Source of the DNA: Cannabis sativa
Taxonomy: Eukaryota; Streptophyta; Magnoliopsida; Rosales; Cannabaceae
Assembly (NCBI RefSeq): GCF_029168945.1
Contig: NC_083601.1
Coordinates: 75,567,595 to 75,631,594 of the forward strand
Length of the DNA: 64,000 nucleotides
Reading direction: 5' to 3'
The position numbers were made by a program, and so were the translations under genes. A model generated the notes under the pieces. It ran no database searches, had not been told where the DNA came from, and saw nothing but the letters and a program-made list of their open reading frames with translations. Positions within the stretch are counted from its first letter, which is position 1; each line of letters opens with the position of its first letter. Shown here piece by piece: positions 1 through 10,631 of the stretch.

Positions 1-1000
1 TGGTACCTGGCACACCCACCAACACTATAACTCATGTCACGCCTACTAGCAGTAATATAAAGAAGACTACCAAGCATGCTTCTATACAGTGTAGGATCAA
101 CTTTAACACCGTTCTCATCTTTGGACAACTTTATAGTTGTTCCCATTAGAGTTTTGGCAATCTTTGAACTTTCAAGTCCAAAATTTTTCACCAAATTCAT
201 AGCATATTTGCTTTGAGAAACAAATATGCCATCATCTAACTGCTTGACTTGTAACCCCAAAAAATAGTTCAATATCATACTCATCTCAAATTCCTCTCTC
301 ATTTGTTTCACAAAAACCTGCACCTCATTGTTAGAAGTAGAACCAAAAACAATATCATCTACATAGATCTGAGAATTGATTATGTTAGATTTATTATTTT
401 TGATAAATAAAGTTTTATCTACTCCTCCCCTCTTGTAACCATGAGAAACTAGAAACTGAGTTAGTCTCTTATACCAAGCCCTTGGGGCTTGTTTCAAACC
501 ACAAAGAGCTTTCTCCAATTTGTAAACATGATCAGGTGCATGAGGATCCTCAAATCCCTTCGATTGTTCAACATAGACGTCCTCATTCAAGATTCCATTG
601 AGAAATGTTAATTTGACATCCATTTGGAATAACATGAAACCAATCAAACACGCAATAGACAATAATAATCTAATTGATTCAAGTCTAGCAACAGGAGCAA
701 AGGTTTCATCAAAGTCTATTCCTTTCACTTGTGTATACCCTTGTGCCACAAGTCTTGCTTTATTCCAAACAACTGTGCAAAACTCATCAGTTTTGTTCTT
801 CTAAATCCATTTTGTACCAATAATAAGGATATACAATGGTCTAGGAACAAGAATCCACACTTTGTTTCTAAAAAATTGCTCTAATTCTTCCTGCATAGCT
901 TTAATCCAAAATTTATCAGTTAAGGCTTCTTTCACATTTTTAGGTTCAATCAAAGATGAAAAAAACAAACAAATTGAGCAACACTACTAAACCTTCTTCT
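1..1000 (-). pseudogene. copia reverse transcriptase, partial and broken
   Basis: Minus-strand translation gives copia reverse transcriptase pieces. Recognisable stretches include one like VFVKQMREEFEMSMILNYFL, followed by a conserved Leu-Gly-Leu-Gln-type segment and a tract resembling YAMNLVKNFGL near 180-250. Upstream pieces correspond to the finger region with an EAL...QEELEQF-like stretch at about 870-900. Stops and frame changes interrupt it, for example around 800 and 960-1010. It is truncated by the window start. It would have copied element RNA into DNA in the virus-like particle; this copy cannot. Confidence 0.85.
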
Positions 1001-1289
1001 TGTTACCAAGCCATCTTTTGGATTTCCAAGAATTTAATTTGTTGGATGATTCAAATTAACTTTACTTGAGGGCTCTTTTTGGACTTCATCTGAGATGATA
1101 TTTGGAAACTTCTTTTTTGTCTTCTCAGTATCTATTTCATCATATTCCTGATATGTTGGAACAGACACCTCAGTTGTTGTAACAGAAGAGTCGATGAAAG
1201 TGTTGTTTTCTTAATTTTCAGCAGGTTCATCAATGAACCTATCAATTTTTTCTTCAGAAGAAAACTCAGAAAAATCCTTAGAATCATCA

Positions 1290-2230
1290 ATGATAGCATT
1301 AGCAGACTCCATCACAGTTTGAGTTCTCATGTTGTACACATGATAAGCCCTACTGTTAGTGAAGTATCCAATAAAATACCCTCATCACTTTTGGCATCAA
1401 ACTTACCAAGATGTTCTCTATCTCTCAAAATGAAACAAGCACAACCAAAAATATGAAAATAAGCCACACTTTGTTTTTACCTTTCTAAATTTCATAAGAT
1501 GTTTTTGAAGTACCTGGATGAAGAAAAACACGATTAATGATATAGCAAGTAGTGTTAATTGCCTCAGCCAATAATTTTTTGGTAACTTTCTTCCTATTTA
1601 GCATCACTCTAGCCATTTCTTAAAGGGTGCGATTTTTTCTTTCAATTACTCCATTCTACTAAGAAGTTTTGGGTGCTGAAAACTCATGAGAAATACCTAC
1701 AGACTTACAAAAATCATCATCACAGAGTTTTCAAATTTTTTACCATGATCACTTCTTATGCGCACAATTTTTCTAATATGTCACTCCTTTTCAACTTTCA
1801 ATTTTAAACAAAGAGTTTTAAAAGCATTAAAGGTATCCAATTTTTCTCTCAAGAAATCTACCCAGGTAAATCTAGAAAAATTATCCACACATACAAAGAT
1901 ATACCTTTTTTCCATTTAAACTTTCAATTTGAATTGGACCCATAAGATCCATATGAAGCTATTCTAAAACTTTTGAAGCGTTTATGTCAAAAATACTTTT
2001 GTGTGTGGTTTTTAATTACTTTCTAAGTTGACAAGACTTGCACTTACCATCAGATTCTTTACCTAGTTTAGGTAAACCACAACAATACCTGCATGCGATA
2101 ATTTTTTCAAAATTTTGAAATTTATATGACCAAGTTTAGCATGCCACTCATCAGTATTGTTATTCATAACAGATTAATACATAATTGAAGGCAACATGGT
2201 ATAGCAATTATCATTAGATCTAAAACCTTC
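1290..2230 (-). pseudogene. copia integrase with pre-integrase zinc motif, broken
   Basis: On the minus strand a WHAKLGHINF motif of the gag-pre-integrase (HHCC) domain lies near 2090-2145, with its CKSCQ pair close by. The core has a LHMDLMGPI-like segment near 1950, the first catalytic Asp region, and an NGVIERKNRTL motif near 1630-1660 that carries the catalytic Glu. In-frame stops occur between these blocks. The domain would insert element DNA into the host genome. The family assignment is sure, but this copy is inactive. Confidence 0.85.
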
Positions 2231-2530
2231 AAGCACATTCTCACCATTTTTGTTCAAAACAAATTAATTGTCTTTATCAAAGTTAATGGTGTAACCTTGA
2301 TCACATATTTGACTTATGCTAATCAAATTAGCTTTAAGTCCTTCCACGAGAAGCACCCTTTTGATCTTAGGTAATCCTTCAAAGTTAAAAGTACTTATTT
2401 CGAGAACATTAAATTCAACTCCATTTCTAAAGGTTACAGATCTACAATGCATAGGTCGTATGTATGTAAGAATAAACCTATTACGTGTCATATGTCTCAA
2501 CCACTCACTGTCAAAATACCAAAAACGTGA
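2230..2530 (-). pseudogene. copia aspartic protease / linker, broken
   Basis: Minus-strand translation shows a HMTRNRF motif followed by conserved protease-to-integrase linker text (VLLVEGLKANLISISQICDQ near 2285-2350), typical of copia polyproteins. The catalytic DSG position reads as Asp-Ser-Glu at about 2505, so the active-site Gly is changed as well as the frame being broken further on. Confidence 0.75.
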
Positions 2531-3019
2531 AGCACCTCTTCTATCATATTCTAAACTAAAATCAGCAAAGCATTTATTTTTTTAACCCATGATTTTTGAA
2601 TATTTTCCCTTTCATACTCTCTTTGATTTTTCAAAATATTTGAATCTTTCAAAAAATTCTTTTTTTGGCAAAGTTCTTTAGAGTAAAAAACTTAGGTCGA
2701 ATATGACCTTTTCTGCCACAAAAATGACAAGTTGGAATGAACTTTTCAAGCTTACCATTAATTTTTCCTGCTGGCTGTAACTGATCTGTTAACACAACAG
2801 AGCCAGTTGATGCAACAGCTTTGTGAGAAGTTGGAATAGAAATTTCTGCAGGCGAAATACCACCATAAACAAAAACGGTTTTCTTTGAGATTTGAGACTT
2901 TGACGCTCCAAGTCCTACATGATTTCCTTAACCTGAATTTTGTATCTCCTCAAAAACAGACGAACCAGGACTAAGCATTCTTACATTTTTCTCGAGTGCA
3001 TTTAAATCTTTTGACAGCT

Positions 3020-4270
3020 TACTAATTTCATCATTTTTTGAAATTATTTCTTCTCCAAATTTTCATTTAACTCAGAAAGTTGTTTGATTTCAAATGACAA
3101 TTTTTTATTTTTGCTTACCAAGGATCGGTTTTTAGAATAAAGTTTCAACCACGAATCATACATCTCCTTGTAAGACTCCCTTAAAGATTCATCAATCAAT
3201 TTAGATTCATCACTATGTGAATTTTCTTCATCTTTGGAAGTATTATCCAAACACAAACATTTTTTACCTTTAGATATAGAATTTTGCATAATAGAAGTTA
3301 AAGCAACATTACCTTCCTCATCTTCACTACTCTCCGAGTCATTATCACTCCAAGAAGCTATCATATATTTTTTATTCTTCTTCAAGGTATTTTCACATTA
3401 TAACTGAATATGACCAAATCCCTCACACTCCCTACACTGAATATTTTTTCTGTTAGATTGAAAAAGTTTAAGAGAAGAAGAAATACCTCTTAAAGTCTTA
3501 ACATTAGACTTCTTATTTCGAATTTTCTTCAAGTATTTTTGAAAATTCTTGGCAAGTAAAGCCATGTCATTATCACCATCTTCATCATCTGATGCTTCCT
3601 TTTCAGTACTTTTAAAAGCAATAGTCTTTTTTTTTTCCTTGGATGTAATCGGTTTCTCCTTTGAATGAATCTTTTGATTTAATTCAAAGGTTTAAATCAA
3701 AAGTACGAAGAGACCCCATCAATTCTTCAACTTTTATAGTACTGAAATCCTTTACCTCTTCCATAGCCGTGAGTTTAACATTGAACCGGTCAGAAAGTAC
3801 TCGAACTATCTTTCTCACTAAAACAGAATCATCAAGTTTCTCACCAAGGGCTAAATATTCATTAGAAATGTCAGATAACCTTTCATATAATTCAAATAGT
3901 GTTTTAGACTCAGTCATTCTTAGATCATCAAACCTAGTTTGTAACATGATAAATCTAAATCTTTTAACATCTTCAGTTCCTTCAAACTGAGTTTGAAGAA
4001 TAGTCCATGCATCTTTAGCAGATATACAAGTAGAAACAAGTTTGATGAAATATTTACCAACACCATTCAAGATAGCATGAAGAGCTTTATTGTTATAACT
4101 AGATAACTTCTCTTCTTTAGTATTCCATAAAAGTTAAGATTTTATCTTTGTGCTACCATCATTGTTGTTCTTTGAGGGAGGAGACCATCCAGACAAAATT
4201 TCTTTCCATGCTTTTGCATCTTGAGCTTTAATGAAAGCTCTCATCCTCACTTTCTAGTATGGATAGTTTG
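3020..4270 (-). pseudogene. copia gag (UBN2-type) with CCHC knuckle, broken
   Basis: Gag is the capsid protein that packages element RNA. The stretch at 4070-3684 (minus) reads as an open UBN2-type segment with a DAWTILQTQFEGTEDVKRF motif. Downstream, at about 3445-3395, is a CX2CX4HX4C zinc knuckle (CRECEGFGHIQ...C) with a TAA stop between the His and the last Cys. A charged, coiled-coil-like segment follows at 3385-3044. The start of gag, around 4270, is not clear because of a stop near 4134. Confidence 0.85.
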
Positions 4271-4364
4271 TGTCATTGAGTAGCAGAGGACGAGATACTG
4301 AACTTCCTTCTGCAAAGAAATTAAACGGAAATTAAGTATAAGATTTCACTAAGAGTTTAGTGAA

Positions 4365-4378
4365 CCGCTCAGATACCA
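4365..4378 (-). other. Primer-binding site for initiator tRNA-Met
   Basis: On the minus strand this reads TGGTATCTGAGCGG, close to the copia consensus TGGTATCAGAGC, which pairs with the 3' end of tRNA-Met. It marks the junction between the 5' LTR (to the right) and the internal region (to the left). Confidence 0.75.
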
Positions 4379-4380
4379 AT

Positions 4381-5707
4381 TAAAATTTCATTTTTAATAA
4401 TTACCAAGTGAAATTATCAAATAATTTAAATAATGTAGAAATGTAGTAAAATTGTTTAAATAGAATTTATCTCTGTACTATCATACACAGAATCTGACAG
4501 AATAAAAATATACTGTAGAACGTAAAAATGCAGAAAATTAAAATGATACACAACATTTTATACGTGGTATCAACAACTCTTTCGAATTGCTCCTAGTCCA
4601 CAGGGCCACACCTAGAGAATAAAATTTATTAGATGAATCTCAACTGTTTACAAAACCAAATTGACTTATACAAATAAAGACTCCCTCTTTGAATTTGCAG
4701 CAACTGTTGTAATTTATTCTTTTAATTAAATTTTTGAAGTGTCGAGACCTTGAACTCCCTTCAATTCGTAGCACTTTCACACTTCATCCCGAAGACTGTC
4801 TCACATGCAATTTTCTTCCCGAAGAGTGTCTAACTTGAAATCTTCCTCTCAAAGAGTGACTCACTTGCAATCTTCCTCCCGAATAGTGACTAACTTGCAA
4901 TCTTCCTCCCGAAGAGTGACTAACTTGCAATCTTCCTCCCGAAGAGTGACTCACATGCACTTTTCCTCCCAAAAGGTGACTCACGAAAAAGACTTCTCCC
5001 GAAGCTTAATTAACAATATCCAAAGTGTTCAATCTGCACAATTTTAACAAGAAACAATATAGAGTAACACAATAATAGAATAGTAAGAACTTGTTGGACT
5101 CAAATTCTTCAACAAAAAAGAAAACACTCTCTAACTTTTAAAAGTAATTTAGAATTGATACACCAAGAGAGCCAACCAATACCAACGACTTAATGGTGTA
5201 TTTATACATGTTAGAAACCCTCTAGATCGTGGTCAAGCAACCAAGAAATGATCAGGTCAGTAAATGAAAATCTTCACGAAAAGAAAAGTCAAAATTTGCT
5301 TAAATAGACAGTCAATCCGTTTAAACAGGTACAGTAAACCTGGACAGTTTTTCAACAATGTTTCCATAAACAAATAAGGCAACTTTGACAACATTAATAC
5401 CCATAGTTATACACGGTTTCTTGGTCAAGAAATCAGATCAAAAGAAATAAAATATGAATAAGAATTTCCTTAAAAAGCAAAGGATAAAATCAAATATTCT
5501 ATAAAAGAAAAACTCATATTTAATTCACAATAAGTCAAATAGGAATAGGATTTGATTTTGAAAAGCCTTTTCACACAAGAAAAGGAAACTATATTTTCAA
5601 ATTTAATGAATAAACTATTAGACACAAATTTGAAAATACCACAAGTATTATTTTTGTCAATTTTATCTGATATACCAATAAAAGATTTTACAAGTTGAAT
5701 ATATATA
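4381..5707 (-). mobile_element. 5' LTR region of the first copia element (outer end uncertain)
   Basis: This sequence lies upstream of the primer-binding site on the minus strand. A TATA-like box, GTATAAATAC on the minus strand, sits at 5198-5207, and the 30-bp minisatellite lies downstream of it, in the presumed R/U5. The outer TG end is not recognised; the solo LTR at 5708 interrupts the flank. I infer the LTR from position and the TATA box, not from a matching second LTR. Confidence 0.5.
4791..5005. repeat. 30-bp minisatellite, about 7 units
   Basis: The block cgaagagtgactcacttgca recurs with its anchor GAAG/AAAG/GAAT at 4791, 4821, 4851, 4881, 4911, 4941, 4971 and 5001, an exact 30-bp period. 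Because 30 is a multiple of three, it leaves both strands open and creates repetitive false reading frames. Confidence 0.95.
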
Positions 5708-7579
5708 TGTTGGAATATATTTTACCAAGATCAAGATTTACTAACAAGTATCTTTTTAGTATCCTAAACATGAACTTCTAAAACGATATAAAATAAATAC
5801 ATAAAAGGTATGAGAAACCTTACATTGGTTGCAGCAGAATTAAATGACTCATTCTGCTCAGATTTCTAACCCTTGTATCCTTTCTGTTACAGAGTATCAC
5901 CAAGATCTGAGCCTGAAACTCCTTCTTTGTGTTTGGATTCTTCACAGTCTTACACACTATGATTAAGGAATTACTTCATACGTGTGGGCATGCACTCAAT
6001 CACTAAGGCTTGAAATTGTTTGTGAAGAGAGGCTATAGTATTTCGAAAATATGAGAAGAAGAAGAAGAAGGAAGAGGTCTCATGAACCTAGAGAGAAACT
6101 AGGTTTTTGGCTTAAGAGGCATTAGTTAGATAATGAGACCATAGCCTTCCTTTTATACTAATTTTTACTAGTGTTAGGGTTGAATTATTTGGAATAAAAA
6201 ATTGATAAAAATAGAGTAAAATTTGCACCTAGTGGTCGGCCACATAGTTTGGTTTTCGCTATCTTTCTCAGCTATTTTATCTATTTTTCACAAATACCAC
6301 TTTTTGCACTTTCAACCCTATAAATGCCAAGAATATTTATTTAATTATTATCAAATAAAATTGTCATTTATAATATTTATTAATTAGACTCCATAAAGTC
6401 TCTTAATTAACAAATAAACCCTAACATACTATTTCTTCACAATCAAGCCATATCTTAGTGAATATTCATAAACTAGACATAGTCTAATTTTAGAATTATA
6501 ATTGATTAACTAAAATCAATTAACTGAGTCTTACAAGCAGTTTGTCTCAACTAGTATGGGGACCATGGGCCTATATAACCGAGCTTCCAATAAGCAGATC
6601 TAGAATTTACCAAGTAAATCCACTAACTTATTAATTTCTCATTGAATCCACCATAGGATTTGGAATTACACTCTCAGTTACATAGAACGCTCTATATGTT
6701 CCACGATATAGATATGTTATTAATTATCCATTGTTATAATCCCAATAATCAATGATTCTCTATAGATGAACTACATTGCATAGGGATTAATTTACTGTTA
6801 CACCCTTCGATGTATTTTATTCTTAAAACACTTAGTCACCTATAAATGATATTCCAGTGAACTAATATAATCACTGAAATGAGTACTCAACCATTTATCT
6901 TTCTTTAGCCAAGCTCAAAGAAAATTATCGTTTCACTTCTATGTCCATATAGAAGCTATAGATTCCATATCTATGATTAGCGCTCCCACTCAATTGTACT
7001 ACCATGTTCCCAAAATGTACGTATCACCCAGATCAAAAAGGTATGCTTAACTAACAAATCAAAGAACATAAATAACACTCTTGAGATCAAACCTAACCAT
7101 GTCAAGATTAAGATCACTTGATCTAGGATCAACTAGGTGATATTGAATTGAATATATATTACGGTAAATTTATGATATCTAATCCAAGTTCAATATCGGT
7201 CCCTTCTGATGCATACTCCATGCATCCAACTCAAGCTTTACTTTAACCAATGCCCTGGAAAGGACATAGCACTTATCCAATGTGCAAGTAAACTATGTTG
7301 TAGATTATCATATCAGTTAAACCCTGTGTACTGATAAATCTAAGAATACATTTAATTACATAATCTTGATTACTTTCCACTGTGCTGACGACACAATAAA
7401 CAAGAATATCAATGTGATAAAGATTTAGATGAATTTATAAATCAAATAAACATATAAATGATCACATCTACCAAATGACATACTAAATAAGTAATAAAAT
7501 TAATTCTGTTTCTTTATTAATAATTGAATAGAAAAGATTACATTAAAATAGGGTTTTATTTAGGGCACTAAGCCCAACA
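5708..7579 (-). mobile_element. Solo LTR, family X copy 1 (1,872 bp)
   Basis: The ends are TGTTGGAAT... and ...AGCCCAACA, flanked by the 5-bp target-site duplication ATATA at 5703-5707 and 7580-7584. It aligns along its length with 20512-22433 and, reversed, with the copy split across 45556-59054. A TATA box on the minus strand (TATAAAAGG, 6149-6157) gives the orientation. No internal region, primer site or second LTR is present. Long LTRs starting TGTTGG fit Ty1/copia, but without internal sequence the superfamily is an inference. Confidence 0.88.
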
Positions 7580-7584
7580 ATATA

Positions 7585-8155
7585 GTGCTTTCTTGAAGCA
7601 GTTTCATTGAAGAGATATATCGTTTTACCTCGAGGGTTTTGGATCATTTTTCTTCTTCTTTATCTTTCTTCTTTATACCGATTTCTTGTAGGAACTCCAT
7701 GGGCGATGGTTCAAGGTTTTGTACAAGATCAAAGATGAGATGGAAGCATTGAAGGGATTTCAGTTTGAGTCTTAGGCTTGAAGATTGGAAGAGATTTCAG
7801 ATTAAGAAATGTGTTGAAGGGAGTTTAACATTGACACAAAGGGATCTTGTGTATATAACTAAGGGATTTGATTGATTAAGGTAAAGCTTCGTTGTATTTT
7901 GTAAAAGCTTGTATTGTTTATAATTTGTATCTTAAATTGGTAATTTTGAGAGACACCTTTTGAAATAGTGAGAGTTATTATCTTGGTTTGTGGAATCCAA
8001 ATACTAGCCGCCTAGAATGTGTTTCTAAGAGAGGTGAAGCTTATAAATCATTGTGTGTGATTGTTTTGTTTTAGATTCTAATTTGTGCTCTTAGATTTTG
8101 TTCAAATCTTTAATAATCTTGAATAAGATAGGTCACTAGCATCATGGTGCTAACA
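7585..8155 (+). mobile_element. Possible LTR fragment (R/U5-like)
   Basis: T-rich sequence with a long run of TTGTGTGTGATTGTTTTG-type text ends in GTGCTAACA, as copia LTR 3' ends do. It has no recognised start, partner LTR or target-site duplication. The solo LTR copy 1 abuts it on the left. A weak call based only on composition and the CA end. Confidence 0.3.
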
Positions 8156-8545
8156 CAATGTAAATTTTTTTTTAAAAAAAAAAATAAAAATAAAATTAAA
8201 TAAAAGAAAGAGAGATAAATGAGTATGTTTTCTTTTTAAACTTTTACCAAAATTACTCTATAAAAAAGCTTATATAGAATATAAGCTAGTTACGTTTGAA
8301 TATAAATTAATAAATACTTTAATAAGTTATGAAATTAGTTGGTATATTAAATTTTATTTATGTTAAAATTTAACTATTTTATCTTTAAACATGAATATAA
8401 AAGAAACTAAAAATGTTGCTTTCGATTTCGATAATTTTCTCTGGCACCAGTGAGAAAAATATGTACTTTTTATATATCAAAATGATTTTTTTAAAGAATA
8501 TGTCGTGTTAGTGTAATTTTTAAGTCCACGATCATTGATGTGAGT
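8156..8545. other. AT-rich intergenic sequence
   Basis: Homopolymer A/T runs and low-complexity sequence. No gene or structured repeat seen. Confidence 0.5.
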
Positions 8546-9060
8546 GGGGTGTTCGCAGTGCGGGTGGTACAGTTTTTGACCATTTTTCAAACCAACCCGC
8601 ACATGCAGTTTTTCTAATTTTTCAAACCGCACCCGCATCGCAAAACTAAAAAACTGCAAAAATCGCACCACAAAAATAATTCGGTGCGGTGCGATTTCTG
8701 TGGTTTGGATCATCACCAAATAATTAAACTATCACAAATACAACAAAATTTGGACAATACTTGTCAAAAATACCACAAGGCTTGAAAATAAATATGAAAA
8801 AAAAATGAAGTTTCAACAATACAATAAGTAGTGTGCTTTGAGTGGAACATTCACATATTGGACTTAAATAAATATAAAAATTAGTATTTTTATAATATAC
8901 GGTGCGACGCGATTTGAACTACATATTAATAATTTAAAACCGCAAACCCTACCGCAATTCACGGTTTGAGAAAAATTCAAACTGCGACCGCACCGCAAAA
9001 AATTTTAAACCGCATTTTTTTTGCGATACGAGCGGTTTAAGCAGTTTGATGAAAACCCCC
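8546..9060. mobile_element. hAT-like non-autonomous element rich in GTGCGG/CCGCAC motifs
   Basis: The left end GGGGTGTTCGCAGTGCGG and the right end (reverse-complemented GGGGGTTTTCATCAAACTGC) form imperfect terminal inverted repeats. The interior is packed with CCGCACCGC / GCGGTGCG words on both sides, a look shared by plant non-autonomous hAT elements that begin (CA)GGGGTGTTCA. I could not find a clean 8-bp target-site duplication and there is no transposase, so the superfamily is tentative. Confidence 0.45.
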
Positions 9061-10187
9061 AGATATAGATATAGGTGGAAAAAAATGTTAAAAAAAAAAA
9101 ACAAATAAATTAAAGAGAAAAAATAGAGGATTTTGACCTACCAAGAAAATCTGAAAATTTCTACTCATACCAAACATATAATGACACCCATTTTGTATTG
9201 ATGATATTAAAATGCTGATGGTAATTGTTTTAAATAATTTGAAAATTTAATTAATGTAATTTTCTTAAAAGATAAAAAGTGAACATAAGCAAATAAATTT
9301 TGCCAAACTACTATAATCCTCGTCTTTTTACTGTTTTTTTTTCTTTCTTTTAATTTTCCTGAATGTTTGTTATTCTAAGTGAATACTTACTGTTTTGTAG
9401 AGTATTTTTAATTTGGAAAATTATTTTTTATATTATTTTTTTAATTTTTTTTTATTATTATAATTTGAGTTGATTTAGTAATTGCTCATAGTTTAAATAT
9501 AGATTATTATGTTCTTCATGAGCTTAATAAAATTGCTCATGTGTGTGCTCGGGCAGGTTTAAAATTTGATAATGAGTATATATGGAATAGTTTTTTACTT
9601 TTTTTAGTACTTTATTTCTAATTAATAAAGTTTCAGGTTTTCTAAAAAAAAAAATATAAATTACTATGTAAATTTGAATTACAATTTAAATTACTGCTTC
9701 AATTATTATGTGAATTTCTATAATAATAAAAAAAAATTAAAAAATAAAAATAAAAAAACTCCATTAATTTTGTTTAAAAACCATCCTTATTCTCATGCCC
9801 TCACCACAACATTCTATTTTTACTTCGCTACCGCAAACGAGGTTTCTAGAAACAAAATTAGGAAAAAGAATAGAAAAGGCAAAAGAAGCTACATGTCACG
9901 CGTCAAAACATTTTCCATCCGTGAGATTATTTATTTTATTTTTTTACACAACAACAAAAATGAGATAGCGTCGAAGATAACTCGCCTTTTTTTTTTTTTC
10001 AAGAAGAAAAATTAAATCGCCTTTGTGAGAAAAAGAACAACCGACTTCGTCTTTGTTTGTTTTGCTCCTTTATTGAGTTGAACGACTTGAAAGCCAAGCC
10101 TCTCAACCACCAAACAGTTTAGTTCTCTCAAAAAGTGATTGGTTCATGGTAAATTGTAATAATATATCTTGTAAATAATTACATGGT
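9061..10187. other. Intergenic sequence upstream of the first GRAS gene
   Basis: Very AT-rich with long A and T runs (for example 9640-9770 and 9985-10010). No convincing gene; an open frame at 9674-10015 is low-complexity Asn/Lys/Phe. Confidence 0.5.
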
Positions 10188-10250
10188 TGGCGGCTTACCT
10201 GGTTAACTGGTCTGGTTTCACTTTTCTAGCACTTCCGTGAAGATTCATTT
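10188..10250 (+). promoter_or_regulatory. Promoter module shared with the second GRAS gene, HSE-like
   Basis: A TGGCGGCTTACCT block at 10188-10200 is followed by CTTCCGTGAAGATTC at 10232-10246. The second GRAS gene has TGGCGGCTGCTACCT then CTTCCGAGAAGGTTC in the same order. The motif contains TTC, GAA and TTC triplets as in a heat-shock element, but with three rather than two bases between the first pair. It ends 386 bp before the ATG. A (CT)8 pyrimidine tract follows at 10271-10286. Function is inferred only from this conservation. Confidence 0.5.
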
Positions 10251-10631
10251 TACCATGATGGTACTCTTACCTCTCTCTCTCTCTCTTAGTTTTCCATCCA
10301 TGCTTTGGGAAAAAAATTACACTTTAATCATGATCGCTATGTTTTTCTTTTCTTTTTTTGGTCTGCAAGTGTAAAATTCCACATATAATATATATATAGA
10401 TAAAAAAGAAGCCCTTTTAGGTTTTTAGTCCATACTAGTTTGTTGGGGTTTCTTCTAGCTTTGAGACTCTTATCCTTGATTGACTGTGTACACATTAGTT
10501 TTGTAGTTTTTGTTGTCCTTTGATTTTTCAGCTGTTGTATTTTGGTTCTGTCTTCACGAGTTTTCTGCCAAAATTGTTTTGTTTCCTAAAGATATATTTA
10601 TATATATTTATATATAGATGGTCTTTTTTTT

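Larger units (their letters stand above)
1..4360 (-). mobile_element. Ty1/copia retrotransposon internal region, 5' part, decayed
   Basis: Read on the minus strand, the order from right to left is primer-binding site, gag, protease, integrase, reverse transcriptase, which is the Ty1/copia order. The window edge cuts the element inside reverse transcriptase, so RNase H and the 3' LTR lie outside. All reading frames are broken by stops and frameshifts, so this is a dead copy. The gag of the UBN2 type and the methionine-tRNA primer site fit copia. I cannot place it confidently in a named lineage. Confidence 0.9.

Noticed and set aside
4784..5047. Open frames on both strands encoding repeats such as SGGRLQVSHS
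   Set aside because: Produced by the 30-bp minisatellite, whose period is a multiple of three.
9674..10015. 113-codon frame upstream of GRAS copy 1
   Set aside because: Asn/Tyr/Lys/Phe-rich product of AT-rich low-complexity DNA; no domain or codon bias.
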